Origin: Eutreptiella sp. 'Long Island Sound 2002'
Lineage: Eukaryota; Euglenozoa; Euglenophyceae; Eutreptiales; Eutreptiaceae
Length of the DNA stretch: 64,000 bases
Direction: 5' to 3'
Assembly (NCBI GenBank): GCA_964036045.1
Contig: OZ038382.1
Coordinates: 114,808,587 to 114,872,586, forward strand
How positions within the stretch are numbered: position 1 is the first letter of the stretch; each line of letters starts with the position of its first letter. This document shows positions 41,030 to 53,071 of this stretch, piece after piece. Under the pieces are notes generated by a model. That model saw nothing but the letters and a program-made list of their open reading frames with translations, had not been told where the DNA came from and did no database searches. The translations under genes were made by a program, and so were the position numbers.

Positions 41030-41692
41030 TTGGAGCTGTCAGGCCAAAAGGAGTCTGGGCTGCGCCACGCAGCGGAGACTAGCTATCGTACTCAAAACTA
41101 CCCATTGGCCCGTCGCGTTCTTGAAAATGGACTGGCGGCCCTTCAGGTATCCCTTGATGAGATCCAGGTGGAATTGTTCCCGAGCCAACAACAGCACATA
41201 ATGCAGTTGTATTGCTCGAAATATTTGAATAACGCTTTCCGTTTCTTCTGGAAAGCAATGGGCCTAGCGTATGCTAACCCTCCCTTCTCCCTGCTCGCGA
41301 AGTTTCTAACCAAAATCGCTTGTGAGTGAGGAAGCATTGTCATGTGCACCCCTGACTGGGGTCGTTCAGGTGAACACGCTTATTGGCGCTGACTGCTGGA
41401 CTGAATGACTGTGGAAAGAGTGCAACTCCCTGACGGTCCCATTTATGTGCCTGAGGACTCAGACACAGCTATGCAGGCCTCTGAATAGGCCAGTTGCTTA
41501 TCCATTGTCGATGGATCCCTCAATCCGGTGCCCCTGTCTGATGTGGATCAGGAGCTACTGAAGGAGGTCATGGCCTAAAATCGTGGCTTGACCCTTTCTG
41601 ATCTCAAAAAACGATCTCCTGAGCACCTTTCTGCCACACTTACAGGTTGTGAATCCCCTGATGGCGATCTCAACCTGCTGCTGTGAAGGAGG
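41030..41692 (+). pseudogene. Element B copy 1 protease-RT connector
   Basis: Continuation of pol with no named domain: SGQKESGLRHAAETSYRTQ, then a Phe/Tyr-rich helix region. It is interrupted by a TGA at about 41,327 that copy 2 shares (61515-61517), by further private stops near 41,388-41,398, and by TAG near 41,486 where copy 2 has TGG. The RT reading frame follows after a frame change near 41,690. Confidence 0.6.
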
Positions 41693-42993
41693 ATGCTGTC
41701 GACCAAATGTCATAAATCGCCAGCTCTATCCCTTCTGTTGATCCCAGCTGTGTTGAACTCAAACACAGTGCCTTCCTGGCCCAGCTGCTGCTGGAGGAAG
41801 TAGACCTAGGGTCAACCTTAGAACCAACGTCCCCTGTTGGGAGACCTGTGCTGCACATGCAGCATACTTCCTCGGGTGAACCCGTGACTCAGAGTCCTGA
41901 TGCTCTAGCGCGGCCTGCTTCTAACAACATGCCACTGCCTGAGTATGACACTCAGGAACTCCGACGGCTGTTGTACCTGAGGGCTAAAGGTATTGAGCGC
42001 CAAGAACGGCTGCAATACCTCAGACAGACCTGGAATTCCTCAATCTGGTCTGAGGAGGCTGATGATTCCTACACGCTACCTGACCCTGAGATACCCCTAG
42101 TGTATTCGCTGCACTATCGGCAACAATGTTTTCCTAAGTGGGATAACGTCTCAGTACCTGCCGGAACGGCTGATCGGCAGAAAATAAAAGAGCATGGTAA
42201 GAGCAATCTCCATGCTGAGGAGGATTTCCTGCAGAAAATCGAGAGTCTGAACCTTGACCCCCGACTGAAGAAACTGCTCCTAACCTATGAGGAGGTGTTC
42301 GGTGCCCTGCCGCCTCCCCTGTCCTGTAAAAAACTGGTCCAGATGGACCTGAAACTGGAACCTGAATTTGAGAAGACGCGAGTGAGATGTCGTCCCTACC
42401 CCGCTCCTCAGCAACAGGTTGAAGAAATCGAGCGCAAGATTCAGGAATGTAGTCATGCTGGCCTCGTGGAAGAGTATAAGAAAGGAGACTACCCCCACCC
42501 CTGCAGTCCCTGCTTCCTGGTCGCTAAACCAGGATTGACTGCCCTGCATCTGGTCGTTGACTATGGTGGGGTCAATAAGAAAACTGAAAACCACTCAGGG
42601 AGTATTCCCAACATGGAAATAACCCTGGAGCGTATTGCTGAATGCCGGTACAAAACCAAAATGGACAAATGCAGTGGTTTCTGGCACGTTGACCTAACAG
42701 CCGCAGCTCAGGAACTGCTGGCCTTTATAATCATTAAGGATCGGATGTTTAAGTGGAACGTCATGCCTTTTGGGTTGGCTAATGCTCAGGCACTCCTCCA
42801 AGAACTGGTGAACAAAATTTTGTACATACTGAGGCACAGACCTCTAGTACAGGAGTTGTTTTCCCGAGGAGCAAAAATGGAGGCCCACATCGATGCCGTG
42901 AGTTTGGGTACCAATACCCAAGAGGACCATTTCCTTCTCCTCCGTGAGCATTTTATTGTTTGTCAGGAAAACCATCTCCGAATCAAGCTTTAA
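41693..42993 (+). pseudogene. Element B copy 1 reverse transcriptase
   Basis: A 381-codon open block (41848-42993) that in frame reaches back past TAA 41713-41715, a stop also present in copy 2. RT blocks: LHLVVDYGGVNKKT; FWHVDLTAAAQELL; FKWNVMPFGLANAQALLQEL; HIDAVSLGTNTQ. The catalytic pair Asp-Asp is Asp-Ala, so the enzyme is inactive. It ends at TAA 42991-42993 in the RIKL-KCEFM region, with coding resuming directly in the next ORF. Confidence 0.88.
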
Positions 42994-43005
42994 AAATGCG
43001 AGTTC

Positions 43006-43881
43006 ATGAAAAAGGAGATGGAGTATTTGGGTTTCGATGTCGGGTATGGCTGGTGGAAACCAGCCGCGTCTAAAATGCAGCCCCTACAGGACATGCAGAT
43101 TCGCGATGACCCTAAGAAGGGTTTACACGACGTGAGGAGTTTTGTGGGCGCCTGTAACTTCCATAGGCAACAGATCCACAATTTTACCTACTCCTCTGCC
43201 CCTCTTACCGACCTAATCAAGAAACCTACTCCCTGGAAGTGGACCGCCAGAGAGGAGGAGTGTTTCCAGGAGTTGAAGAAGAAAATTGCCTCCTCCAACT
43301 GCCTGGGCGTGTCCCGCCCTAAGGGCGAGATAGTCCTGATCACCGATGCCAGTGATGCAGGGGGGGGGGGAACGATATACCAATGGCACGAGCTGAACCC
43401 AGCTGAACTAACGCACTGCCATTATCGTACCAGTGGACTGAACAGTGATGGTTCCCTGAAGCACGTCTATCCTTCCAGTGAGTGGCGACTTGTACCACTG
43501 GGACACTGGAACTGGAAATGGAACCAGGCACGTTCCAATCATAGCACCTACGACCAGAAGCTCCTGGCCGGTATGTTGGTGCTCTCATCACTGTCTCGAC
43601 TATTGGGATCTAACCCTATTGTCTGGCTCTGTGACCAGGAACCAGTGAAGTCCTTTCAGAAGGGCCCACCACCGGGGAAAGCGAACCTAAAACTGTCGTG
43701 GACTTACCTGAGCCAGTTCAGGTTGACAAGCCATGATATCCCTGGTATAAAAAACAACTGTCTGACTACATATCGCGCAACAACTTCGATGCGCTTATTG
43801 GTGCGAGCTCTGAGGCGGTCGCCAAAGAGGCTTTCCAGCGTATGGATATCCAGCTTGACCTGTGTAACGGCATCAGTGTGA
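43006..43881 (+). pseudogene. Element B copy 1 RT thumb/RNase H
   Basis: Continues the RT (EMEYLGFDVG, VRSFVGACNFHRQQI). RNase H-like blocks follow: IVLITDASDAGGGGTIYQW with the first Asp, an Asp/Gln block at STYDQKLLAGML, and VWLCDQEPVKSF. The frame becomes meaningless after IPGIKN near 43,750, where copy 2 continues with ELSDYISRNNFDALIG. No integrase follows, so this copy is 3' truncated. Confidence 0.85.
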
Positions 43882-44163
43882 CAGCACTCAATTTATACAT
43901 CAGTGGGATCAGAATTTCAATGATTCTCAGATGTACATTAGTGCAGTAAATTTTCGGCTTGTTGTAATGTTTTCAGTTTGCCGCCAGATGTTGCCTGTGA
44001 GCGCGCGTCGAGTCGCATTTGTCTTTTGTGATTTCCCAATCGGAATTATTTGAATTATTTCGAATGATTTTGCAATGAGTCATTATGTTCGATGAATGCA
44101 CAATGAAGTTTCATGTCTGCTCCATTTTTGTAGACCGGGTTTTCTGACTATTCATATTCCAAC
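43882..44163. other. AT-rich non-coding junction between elements B and C
   Basis: No ORF of note. T-rich with several ATTATTTGAATTATT-like words. It may be the 5' leader or LTR of element C, or flanking DNA. Confidence 0.4.
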
Positions 44164-45033
44164 ATGGAGTCCAATGACCTTCAAAGTGCTTTGTATATGT
44201 CGCTCCTAGAGGCTGGATATGGGTTTGGAGATGGTCAGTCGGGTTTGGAGATATCAGGGGCAGTGTCGGGCGTTAGGACCCCTGGGGCATCAAGGCTACA
44301 GGCTTCACAGTTACAAGAAAGATCCGCCACTACACAGCCGTTACATGGTAGCAGAGAAAATCATGACTCTGCTTCTGGAATCTCCACGCACACCCTTTGA
44401 TCATTGGGCTTTAGCGGGGCTATCACTCGTTCTCAGTCTCTTCGTGTTCCCCCGGAGGTTACATTCGTGGCATCTCCTGAGCGGACCAAAGATCGTCCTT
44501 CTGAGTGTCCTTACTGTGGTCATAGACAGTGGCCTGGAGTTCATACTTGTGCTGATTGTTGTATGAACGCCCCACCTAACCTTAAACCCGGTCGAGAATC
44601 TTCCTCGACAGGTGAATCTGGTTCCAACCCTCACTCTTTGCCTGATCATGAAGACAGCAGTAGCGAAGGAGAGCCGTTGAATACTGGAATTAGTCAGATT
44701 TCTTGTGGATTTTGGGAAAATCACTTCCACGAAATCTGGAATCAGGAGTTCCTGAACCGCCAGAATTGGCTACTGGCGGAGGCGGGCTATCCAGGCTGCC
44801 TGAGGGACTGGTTCAGGGCGTCGTGCTAGTTCATCAGGGAGAGGGGCCGCCTGAGATTTGACGCCTCATTGCAGGAACAAGATGACTGGAAAGAGTTTAC
44901 GGACCAGTTCCAGCACCAGGCTGCCGTGATGGTGCAAATGGCCATCATGCCGAGGAAAGTCGCCAGAATGTGCATCAGCACGCTGGCCCGTCGAGCGTCT
45001 GGGGTCCGAACCACGAAGAGGTCGATAAAATGA
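44164..45033 (+). CDS. Gag-like ORFs of a third retroelement (element C)
   Basis: Two pieces. 44164-44400 starts with ATG (MESNDLQSALY). 44404-45033 carries CPYCGHRQWPGVHTCADCC, a CX2C..CX2C zinc-binding look, then a Ser/Glu-rich linker, then a Trp-rich helical part (FWENHFHEIWNQEFLNRQ). The second piece is crossed by one TAG at 44827-44829 (WFRASC / FIRERGRLRF) and closes with TGA at 45031-45033. No pol follows. I call it gag-like from composition, the zinc-binding Cys pairs and its place among retroelements. It may be an unrelated gene. Confidence 0.4.
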
Positions 45034-45129
45034 GGTGTGATTGGACACTTTCTCACCTCTCTCCCGAGAGCAATTGTCCAAACTCCCCAACTCTAACTCC
45101 AGTGTTGACACTTGGGCTGATTAGGTAAG

Positions 45130-45604
45130 AAGTAAAGGAAAGAGCACTCGATGCCCTTCATGTGCTGAGTGCGCCAAGGATTGCTCCTGTCGGCGCCACA
45201 TTTCTCCGCTGGAAGACAAGGTGAAGGAGCTGAAGAAGGCCGCCAAGGAAAAAAGGCGGGATGATGACAGCAAGTGGCAGGGGATGGAGCAAAAGCTGGA
45301 AACGTTGACCAATTTGGTACAAAACCTGAGCACTACTGGGGTCACTGGTTCAGCACCGACAATGGCAAGTCACCCAGCACCTACCTTCTCAGCTGCACCT
45401 GCATCCACGCCCTACGGCGTTCCTCACGCTCCGAAACCCCCAGCTTTTACTGGTTCACTCCCAGCTTTTACCGGAAATCCTGGCACCCCTCCTAGTGGAA
45501 TTACAAGTCCTATTGGTTTTAATCTGAAGGAGGAGAATCTTCGTCAGACAGGTCTATACTCTCAGGCGGCCGAGACAGGTACGATTTTGTACCGCTCGTT
45601 TTAA
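45130..45604 (+). CDS. Coiled-coil plus Pro-rich ORF, probably the same element C gag
   Basis: The 127-codon ORF at 45221-45604 begins with a Lys/Glu/Asp coiled coil (KELKKAAKEKRRDDD) followed by QKLETLTNLVQNL. Then comes an Ala/Pro/Thr-rich low-complexity part and a short globular end. It lies on the same strand just after the zinc-binding ORF. A stretch near 45,171 has cysteines (CAECAKDCSCRRH, translated in a neighbouring frame). Function unknown. Confidence 0.4.
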
Positions 45605-46350
45605 AGAAAAACACCGAGAAATGATGTGGGCTTCTTCAGTGAATTACCCTGTTTTTTTGACCCAGATTTTTCGTGCCCGTTTTTTCAGTAAAAAAAGGTA
45701 CCCTTTTCCTGTGGTTGCAACAAACGAGGCTCCTTTGTACTGGTGCACACAATAGTATCTCAATAAGGAAGGACAACCCACTGTGTGTCGCACCTGGTGT
45801 CGGTTATAACGCCCTTTTTTCTGCAACACATTGCAAGGCCTCGCAATGCAAGGATTCGATTTCATTTGTTTTACCAGAAGCTAATGCACGGAAATTTTGC
45901 ATAAGGGTAACTACGACAAATAACATTCATTCTTGAATGCCAGGCCTCACATTCCATTTGGAAATATGCCCAAAAGGTATAGTTTCAGGAATCGAAATGC
46001 GAGGCCTCGCAACAATGGAACAGAAAACAATAAAATGGACAGATCCACCAACTACACAGCATGTGCTTTTCCTTGACGCCGCGCTGCTGCATGGGCGCCC
46101 ATACAGGGCCCGCCGGCATCTCCAGTTTTCATACTGTGGTCACCGCTGGCTTCACCGCCCAACAGCGATGGTTGCGGTTTGCAACTGGGTACCGCAGATG
46201 TGATAAACAAGAGAAATGTGGGACCAGCTGACCGTTACCAGCAACAAAAAATGCGCACTCGCGGCGGATTTGCGCGCAAAGATTGATATGCGCGTGTCGC
46301 GTGTGCAGCGCTGTGCTGGCAAGAAATGTTTTTTAACTGTACCTTTAAAG
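45605..46350. other. AT-rich stretch with palindromic TGCGAGGCCTCGCA sites
   Basis: No convincing gene. It holds two members of a palindrome family (45,831-45,846 and 45,998-46,011) that recurs at 53.62-53.76 kb beyond the 5.2-kb insertion. It also has TTTGCGCGCAAA at 46,269-46,280. It probably formed one unit with 51,573 onward before that insertion. Confidence 0.45.
45831..46011. repeat. Palindromic sites, left cluster
   Basis: TTGCAAGGCCTCGCAATGC at 45,831-45,849 (one imperfect arm) and TGCGAGGCCTCGCA, a perfect 14-bp palindrome, at 45,998-46,011. The role could be a protein-binding site or hairpin. Confidence 0.7.
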
Positions 46351-46372
46351 GAGCCTGTTTTTCGTGGAATTG
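46351..46372. other. 22-bp direct repeat flanking the T-poor insertion, left copy
   Basis: Starts GAGCCTGTTTTTCGTGG and ends AATTG. It is identical to 51,551-51,572 and most simply a target-site duplication. Confidence 0.75.
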
Positions 46373-49300
46373 CCCCCCCCGCCCAGTGGCCTGCAAACGC
46401 CCCCCGCGCACACCCCAGAAAACCCAGGCTCACCCCCCCGACCCCCGAATGCAGCCCGCGCATACTGTTCCCCCCCGCGGACGCCAACCCACACAGCCTC
46501 ACACAATGCAGGACCCCGGCCCACCCATGCCCAGAAGGAGAAGGCCACAGCCCCGCGCCTCCCTCCCCCACCGCTGCCAACCAGATCGGCCCGCCGGGCC
46601 GTCAGGTCACGGCGGGCCCCCCCAGCCACCCATCCCCAAACTACAGCCTGAGGACATGCCCTGCATCCTCCCCGCAGTAGAAGCAGCAGAAGCCGCCGCC
46701 CACAAACCCGCGACCGCCCGCCTCACAGCGCAACCCGCGTCCCCCAAAACACCACTTCCTCCTCGTCCTCAGCCTCATGACCGTCCTCCACCTCATCCTC
46801 CGACCGCCCCCTCCCTGCCGACCTCATCCACAAGGCCAGGGCAAATGCCAAAGCTGCGGCCGCACGCCAGACTACCGATACCCCCTGACCCCCACACAGG
46901 CAACCCAGGCACCCCAGCAGCACGCTGGGAAAACCCCCCACCCGGCACCGGCGCCCACGCACCTCCGGACCGAGGTCCTCCTCAACCTCCAACCGGACCC
47001 CAAACCAAAACACGACCCGAAACCCAAGCCGGCGCCCAAATGAGCGCACCACCAGCAACAGCACCACCACCAACACCACCCCACGCAGCCCACAACACCA
47101 CAAACGTAACCACACAAACCGAAGCGACACTGCCCTAACCCAAACCCTCACCCAAGCCAGGACCCCCCATCCACCACAACCCACGCCCATCTCCCACCAG
47201 CGGCCGCCGCCACCACAGAGGCGGCCACCCAACACGACCCCGTCGAAACCCTCGTCAACATCCCCATCTCCAAGCGCCCCGTCATCCATCCCCCACAAAC
47301 CACCACCGCTGCCGGCCAAATCGACCCAGGGACGTGGGGCCCCTCAACCAGAATACTGTCAAGCCCGGCCGCCGACCCGCCCTCGCCGCCCACCAAGCAG
47401 TACGGCCCCAGGCACTACACACGATGCCCGACCCCGCACCCCCGACAGGGGAACCGCAATATCCACATGGGGTCCTAGGGTCATACCCGCAGCACCATCC
47501 CCACCACTACCAGCGCCCCCACCACCAGCGGCCCCACCACCACCACCACCAACACGGCCCCCACCACTACCACTGCCCACCACCCTACCCCACCGGGCCA
47601 CAACCCCCCGTGCACGAACAGCACCAGCGTATGGGATGGCAGCCACCGGGCGCTCCACCCCCATACCCCACCTACCACCAGGGGCCAGCGCCCCCGTACC
47701 AGGCACTCTATCCCCCCGGCCACCACATCCACGCCGAAGGGGCCCCCCGGGCCCAGCCCCACCAGGGACAGTCACTCGACCCGTACCACCAGCCGCTGTC
47801 GCCGCCGCACCCGTACGTGGCGGATCCAGGGAGGGCGGGGGACTTCCCCCTCCCCCCCAGTACCATGCAGCGCCGCGCGAGGCCCCCCAGGAACCGCCAA
47901 CACCTTCTGACTGGCCCGACTCGAGCGACAAGGCCCGGTCCCGCAACAGGCGGCACTTCCGCTCCCCCCCCGCACGGTGCACCCGCCCCCGGCGCTAACG
48001 CCCCCAGCACCGCCACCGCCCCTCAACCACTCACTCGCGCCGCTCCCGCTCCCCAAGGCGCCACCACGACCCCCCAGGCCCTGCTCCCGCCGCTCCTGCT
48101 CCCCCAGGCGCCGTCACCCGCGCCACCGCCGCCCCATGTCCACCACCCACTCCCCCCACAGGCCCCACCGGGCTTCCCATTCCCCCCTCCGCCCGTACCC
48201 GACCCCCACCCACAGTCCCCGCCACCGCCGCTCCCGCTCCCCCAGGCGCCGGCAAGCACACCAGCGCCGTCCCATGTCCATCACCCCCTCCCCCGACAGG
48301 TCCCACCAGGCCTCCCGCTCCCCCTGTGGCCGGTACCCGTCCTGCACCCCCAGCCCCCCGCCACCGCCGCTCCCGCTCCCCCAGGTGTCTCCACGCCCGC
48401 GACCTCCGCAGGTCCACGTCGTCCTCCCACCACTCCAGGACCTGGAGCTCGGACCCCTCCCCCCCCCAGGCCCCCGCCCACCTCGCCTGGTGGTCTGCCC
48501 CCGCTTTGCAGGAGCTCCGCCGTTGGCCGAAGTGGGCCGGGGGAGCGGGAAGGCGAGAAGGGGTGCACATGGTGCACCTTTTCGAGGAGATCTGCACCCG
48601 CAACCCCGCCGACCCCAACGAGGCCGCCCCAGAGGCCATCATGCCGCAGGCGGCATAGGAGGCCCTCCTCCGGGACGCAATCCAGGGCCTCCGCCCCCCC
48701 TACACCCCCCAAACCCTCCGCCAATGGCTCCAGGCCACCCACCCCCATGCCTGGGCCAGCGGCGCCCCCCCCCCCCCACCACCACCACACCGGGAAGGGA
48801 AAGGGCACGGGCAGGGGGAGGGCGAGGGGCAGAGAGGGACACTCCGGCAATGGGGCACGGAAGCGCCCAAGGTGACAGGCAGGCGCCTATAGGGACAGGG
48901 CACCGGGAGCCACACAATGTGGGAGCAGGAAACCACCCAGGGGCCAGGAAGGGGAGGGAACAGGGACCGGGGTGCAGGGAAAGAGGACATCGCGGCGGGC
49001 ACCAGGACCCGGACCGCAAGAAGGGCATACCACGACGGAGGGACCAGCGCCCCCCAACCCCCGCGGACGCTGCACGACCCCGGGGGGCGCACACCCCCAG
49101 CACACGCCGCCGAAGCGCGAATCGGACGCCATACAGATCAGACCGGCACACGGCCACCAGCCACTGGACACCACACAGGGGAGGGAGGGCACACCTGCAC
49201 GGGGGAAGCGAGCTACACCCACAGAGGAACCCACTGGGAACACCGACGCGCACCCCACCACCACGCCCTCACCTCCAGGCGGCGACCCTGGCCACCACAA

Positions 49301-51550
49301 GGGCCACCTCACACGCACCGGAAGAGGACAAAGGCACGGCCACAGCGCCGAGGGCTAGGAACCCGGACCCCCAGAGGACACGGGACCACGGCACAGGCCC
49401 CCTGGGAGGGCAACCCCAAGGACATCTACCCGACCCACCGGCCCGAGCGGCAGACCCAGACCCCCACAGCACGGACCCAGCGAACCACCAACCTGACCGC
49501 AGCCCCCAGCCACCAACCAGCCACGCTCTGACCCGCACTCTGCACCACGACACGGACAAGCCTGACCTTCACCGACCAACCACGGCACAACACGAGGCAG
49601 CACGGCACACCACACCGCAGCGCACCACAGTGCAACGCAACACGACAAGGCACCCCAAAGCACAACACGCCACAGCACGACGCGACGCGACGCGGCACAG
49701 AGCGGCACACCATGGCGCGACACGGCGCAACACGGCCGGGCCCAGCAGGGCGCAACACAACGAGGCACGGACCAACACGACGCAGCACGCAAAGCACGAC
49801 CTGACGCAGCACGGCGCACCACAACACACCACAGCACCAAGCAAGGGACGCTAACCGAGGGCCTAACCGAATCAAGCCACTGCACACCCCGGAAGGAACT
49901 GCACCGGCCCGCCACACACTGGCAAAGGGCCACCGCACGCCCGGCAACAACGGTGGCGGTTCATCCACACAAGCCGCCGCTGAAAAGTTAAAGCCGGCAC
50001 CGCATAGACGAAGGGACCCGGCAAACCCGGGGCCACACGAAGCCCCCTGGCACAACCGCCCACCCGGCAGAGCCACAACCTAACCTGGCAGGAAGGGGCG
50101 CCGAGCCCAACGTGTACATAACCCACCCGACCCATGGGGCCGGGGCGCGGCCTGGCAAAACCCGACCACCAACAGCAAACTGGAAAACCACACAGAATGC
50201 CGACCAGTGCGTGCGCCAGCCCAGGGAAGGCAGAGGGAGGAACAAGCAGACCGTCCCCCCGAAAAAAAAAACAACAGGGGGGGGGGGCGCGAGAACGGCC
50301 CACAGCCACCACACCGCCCACCAACACCACAAGAGGCGGCCAAACCCCCCACCCAGACGGCACCGAAGACAGGACCCCCAAAAGGGGCGCCGGGGGACCT
50401 ACCAGCCAAAACCCACAACACCAAGCCAAGGGCAGCGGTCCACTGAGAGAAGGGACACCCAAAACATGCGGACACACACCACGCAAAAAAAAAAACCCAC
50501 AAACACCAAACAACGCGGCCCAGAAGAGAAGGGATGGGGTGACAGAGACTACAAGACCCAAGACCGGGACAACCAGCGACCGACACCAAAAAAAACAAAA
50601 CCAAAGGGGATGGGGGGGGGCACACTGCTCCAACGGCAACACCCAGACACCCCCGCATCACGGGCGGCCCCCCAGGAAGGGCAGGGGCAAGCGGGGCACA
50701 CGCATGACCGCACACACACCCCAGCAACACCTCCCCAAGGAGAGGCGGGGCGCAGCCGAAACCCGGACCCCTACACACACGCCCACACCGCACACCAGAA
50801 CCGGGAACGGTGAGGAGCAGGAGGAGCACGCACACAGCCAGGCACGTCCCAAAACCCTACCCAGGACAGGAGCGGTGCAGGCCGAAACCCAACCCCAACC
50901 GCAAACACCGCGAACCCCAGCGGGGAAAGGAGGGGCGAAACCACAAACCGTACCCAAACACACCCACCCAAGACCCCAGCCAGGGCTGGCGGGGTTACCG
51001 AAACCCAAACCCAAGCACAACCTGGACCCAAGCACAAACACCACACAGCAGTAGGAAACCCAGTGTCCATAGCCCGGGCACTGAGGCAGCCCGTGCCATG
51101 CAGGTGACGCGACCAAACGAGATCCAGAGCCCGGGGGTAAGGCTGCATCCTAAGGCCTGCGCCGCTTTGGGACTCGAGGCGGAGCGTGCGACATCCAAGC
51201 GCCTGGGAACCCCAGTACCAAGAACATGCATGCATGCCTTGGGAACGGGATACCCCAGGAAGTCCAGTGAACTTCTAGGGTTCCGCCCAAAGGAGGGGAC
51301 GTAGGCAAACACGGGGGCACACCCTCCCGGCGAGACAAGCATGTCACGCTGGCGGCGATCAGTCCTCCCGGTGATGCCCGAGGCCGCTTTGTTGGGGGCC
51401 ACCAGTCAGGTCTAGCGGAATGTAAGCCGCCTCCCCTCTTCAAGCGCGGAGCCTCCTCCTGTTCGTCACAGCGGCAACGCCAGCAGGAACCATGGGGCGC
51501 CTCTCCACGACCGAGTGCACCTACCTACCTACCTACCTGTAGCATTAAAA
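46373..51550 (+). mobile_element. 5.2-kb insertion with extreme T depletion on the plus strand
   Basis: Bounded by a 22-bp direct repeat, a size common for LINE or SINE target duplications. It starts with a C run and ends after ACCTACCTACCTACCTG and a short A-rich end. From 46.4 to about 51.05 kb the plus strand is C/A- then C/A/G-rich with very little T: I counted 7 T in the 300 bases 49,561-49,860. As a result all plus frames stay open for long distances (for example 47334-48875, 513 codons; 47977-49854, 625 codons; 50134-51054), as do minus frames. They overlap in different frames, are Pro/His/Arg-rich and carry no domain, so I do not call them genes. No RT motif was found in any frame. 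Confidence 0.6.
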
Positions 51551-51572
51551 GAGCCTGTTTTTCGTGGAATTG
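51551..51572. other. 22-bp direct repeat flanking the T-poor insertion, right copy
   Basis: Identical to 46,351-46,372. The base before it is A instead of G, so the identity is exactly 22 bp. Confidence 0.75.
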
Positions 51573-51736
51573 TATAATAAAATGCGCATGGAGCGAAGAG
51601 GGAGCTGGAACGGAGTGTCAGGCGATTCTGAGCTTTCTGTGCAACGGAACACGGGTATACCACTGCTGAATCACTATGGGCTGCCGTTGAAAAGGACAAG
51701 AGTGGAGCTGTTTTCCTTTTTGATTTTGCGCGCCTG

Positions 51737-53071
51737 TTGCGACTGAACCAGAAAACGCGGCACTCACCACTGCGGTTGAAAAGCAGACCAGAGAGCCGAG
51801 CCGCCAATCACTTCAAGGAGGAGTTCTTCAACTTATACAAAATTTTGCGCTTGCTATGCACACCCCAGCACCAGGACAAGGGTGGCCCGGGTTTTGCCTC
51901 TATCGGTTGGCAGAACAGGCGTTGGTTGCGCAGAACAGGACTGCTGCGGCTCTGCGAGGAAACCATGAAGGAACGGTCTGCTGGAAAGATGCTTGAGACA
52001 TGGCGATAGATGGAGAACCGGCAGGTTTGCGTCTGGATCGACAATTGTTACAGTAAGCAGTATGGAACGCATCCAACAATCCATGATCAGTCGCAAAATT
52101 GCACAGCCCTTTGCGTCGTTGAGATTCTGTGCAGGTTGCCGTATTTCAGACGACACCTAACCATAGATGTGCTCATCGGCAGCATGGGCAGTGTGGTTGC
52201 AGCGCTTGTCAGAATGAAACGGAGCTTTCATGGGATCTTGACAGACCTGGGCCTGCTTGCGGACAGACCTCCAGCAATACCGAGCATCAGAGCGCCGCTT
52301 GACATCTTGCAGGATCCACTACCAAATCCTGGTTGGTAACCGCTGCTGCTGAGTACGCATCAGGTATCCTTGTACAAGGGCCTGGTTGAGGTCTTGGACT
52401 ACATTGCATCGCTGTCAAACCACAGGCACCCCATTGTGCCCGACCTCGCTGACGAGAACATACACAAAAGATGCCTGAAGTTGCTGTACTCTGACAGAAC
52501 GCAGCGGTGGAACTGGCACAAAAAACTGAAAAGGACTCCTGTCTTGTACGGCTGCTGGCATCCCTACAAATACCTTGTGACCAACGCATGGCGCTGCTTC
52601 CATTCGCTTCTTGTGTACCTCCCCCTTGGCCGCTCAAGAGTGGAAAAAACAGTAGGGTCGTACCCGAAGTTCAGAGTCATGGAGAGAACTATTGCCGGCA
52701 TCCTCAAGTGTGCGCCGCATTTCTTGCGGCAGTTGCACAGGAAAGCGAACAGGTTAGGGGCTGTTGCCGATCATGGTGGCACGGCGATCTATCGACTGAA
52801 GAGTGAAGTATGTAAAGCAATGGTGAACCTTCTGCAGAACTGGTGTCTGCTTGTCCTCTACTGTGGATTTCTCGTGGGACAATGCAACTGGTCTGGACGG
52901 CGACCTGGAACCGCCATCGACGCCCAAACGTTTTTGCGACTCGTGTTCCTGCTTTTGATTGAGCTCCGGAGGGCTGCAGCTGATCCTATTTGTGTATGTG
53001 AGGACCATCGGTGTTGCGTTGCTGCATTGGCAGGCCTTCAACAGCGCCCTGCCAGAATTGAGCTATGGTGA
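51737..53071 (+). CDS. Unrecognised protein block 1, in-frame TAG and TAA
   Basis: One plus frame of about 445 codons that reads like a globular protein: VCVWIDNCYSKQYG, then HDQSQNCTALCVVEI, then LIGSMGSVVAALVRM, then LYGCWHPYKYLVTNAWRCFH with conserved-looking Trp, His and Tyr. It is crossed by TAG 52007-52009 and TAA 52337-52339 with no loss of character and closes with TGA 53069-53071. No membrane segment or signal peptide was seen. The Trp-Ile-Asp-Asn and Trp-His-Pro-Tyr-Lys blocks suggest an enzyme or transposase family, but I cannot name it. It lies just right of the T-poor insertion, which may have cut off its 5' part or promoter. Confidence 0.45.

Larger units (their letters stand above)
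37986..43920 (+). mobile_element. Element B copy 1: decayed Ty3/gypsy-type gag-pol
   Basis: A second retroelement family on the plus strand: 5' non-coding (37,986-38,474), Gag, protease, a connector, RT and RNase H. It stops near 43,900 with no integrase seen. It is about 90% similar by eye to copy 2 at 55.05-64 kb, with many independent stops and frameshifts, and RT catalytic Asp replaced (HIDAVSL). Its left part was separated from the A' fragment when element A inserted. LTRs were not identified, so the true ends are unknown. Confidence 0.85.

Noticed and set aside
46326-51304. Very long overlapping plus-strand ORFs (up to 625 codons) and minus ORFs in the T-poor insertion
   Set aside because: All frames are open because T is nearly absent. 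Products are low-complexity Pro/His/Arg-rich and overlap in different frames.
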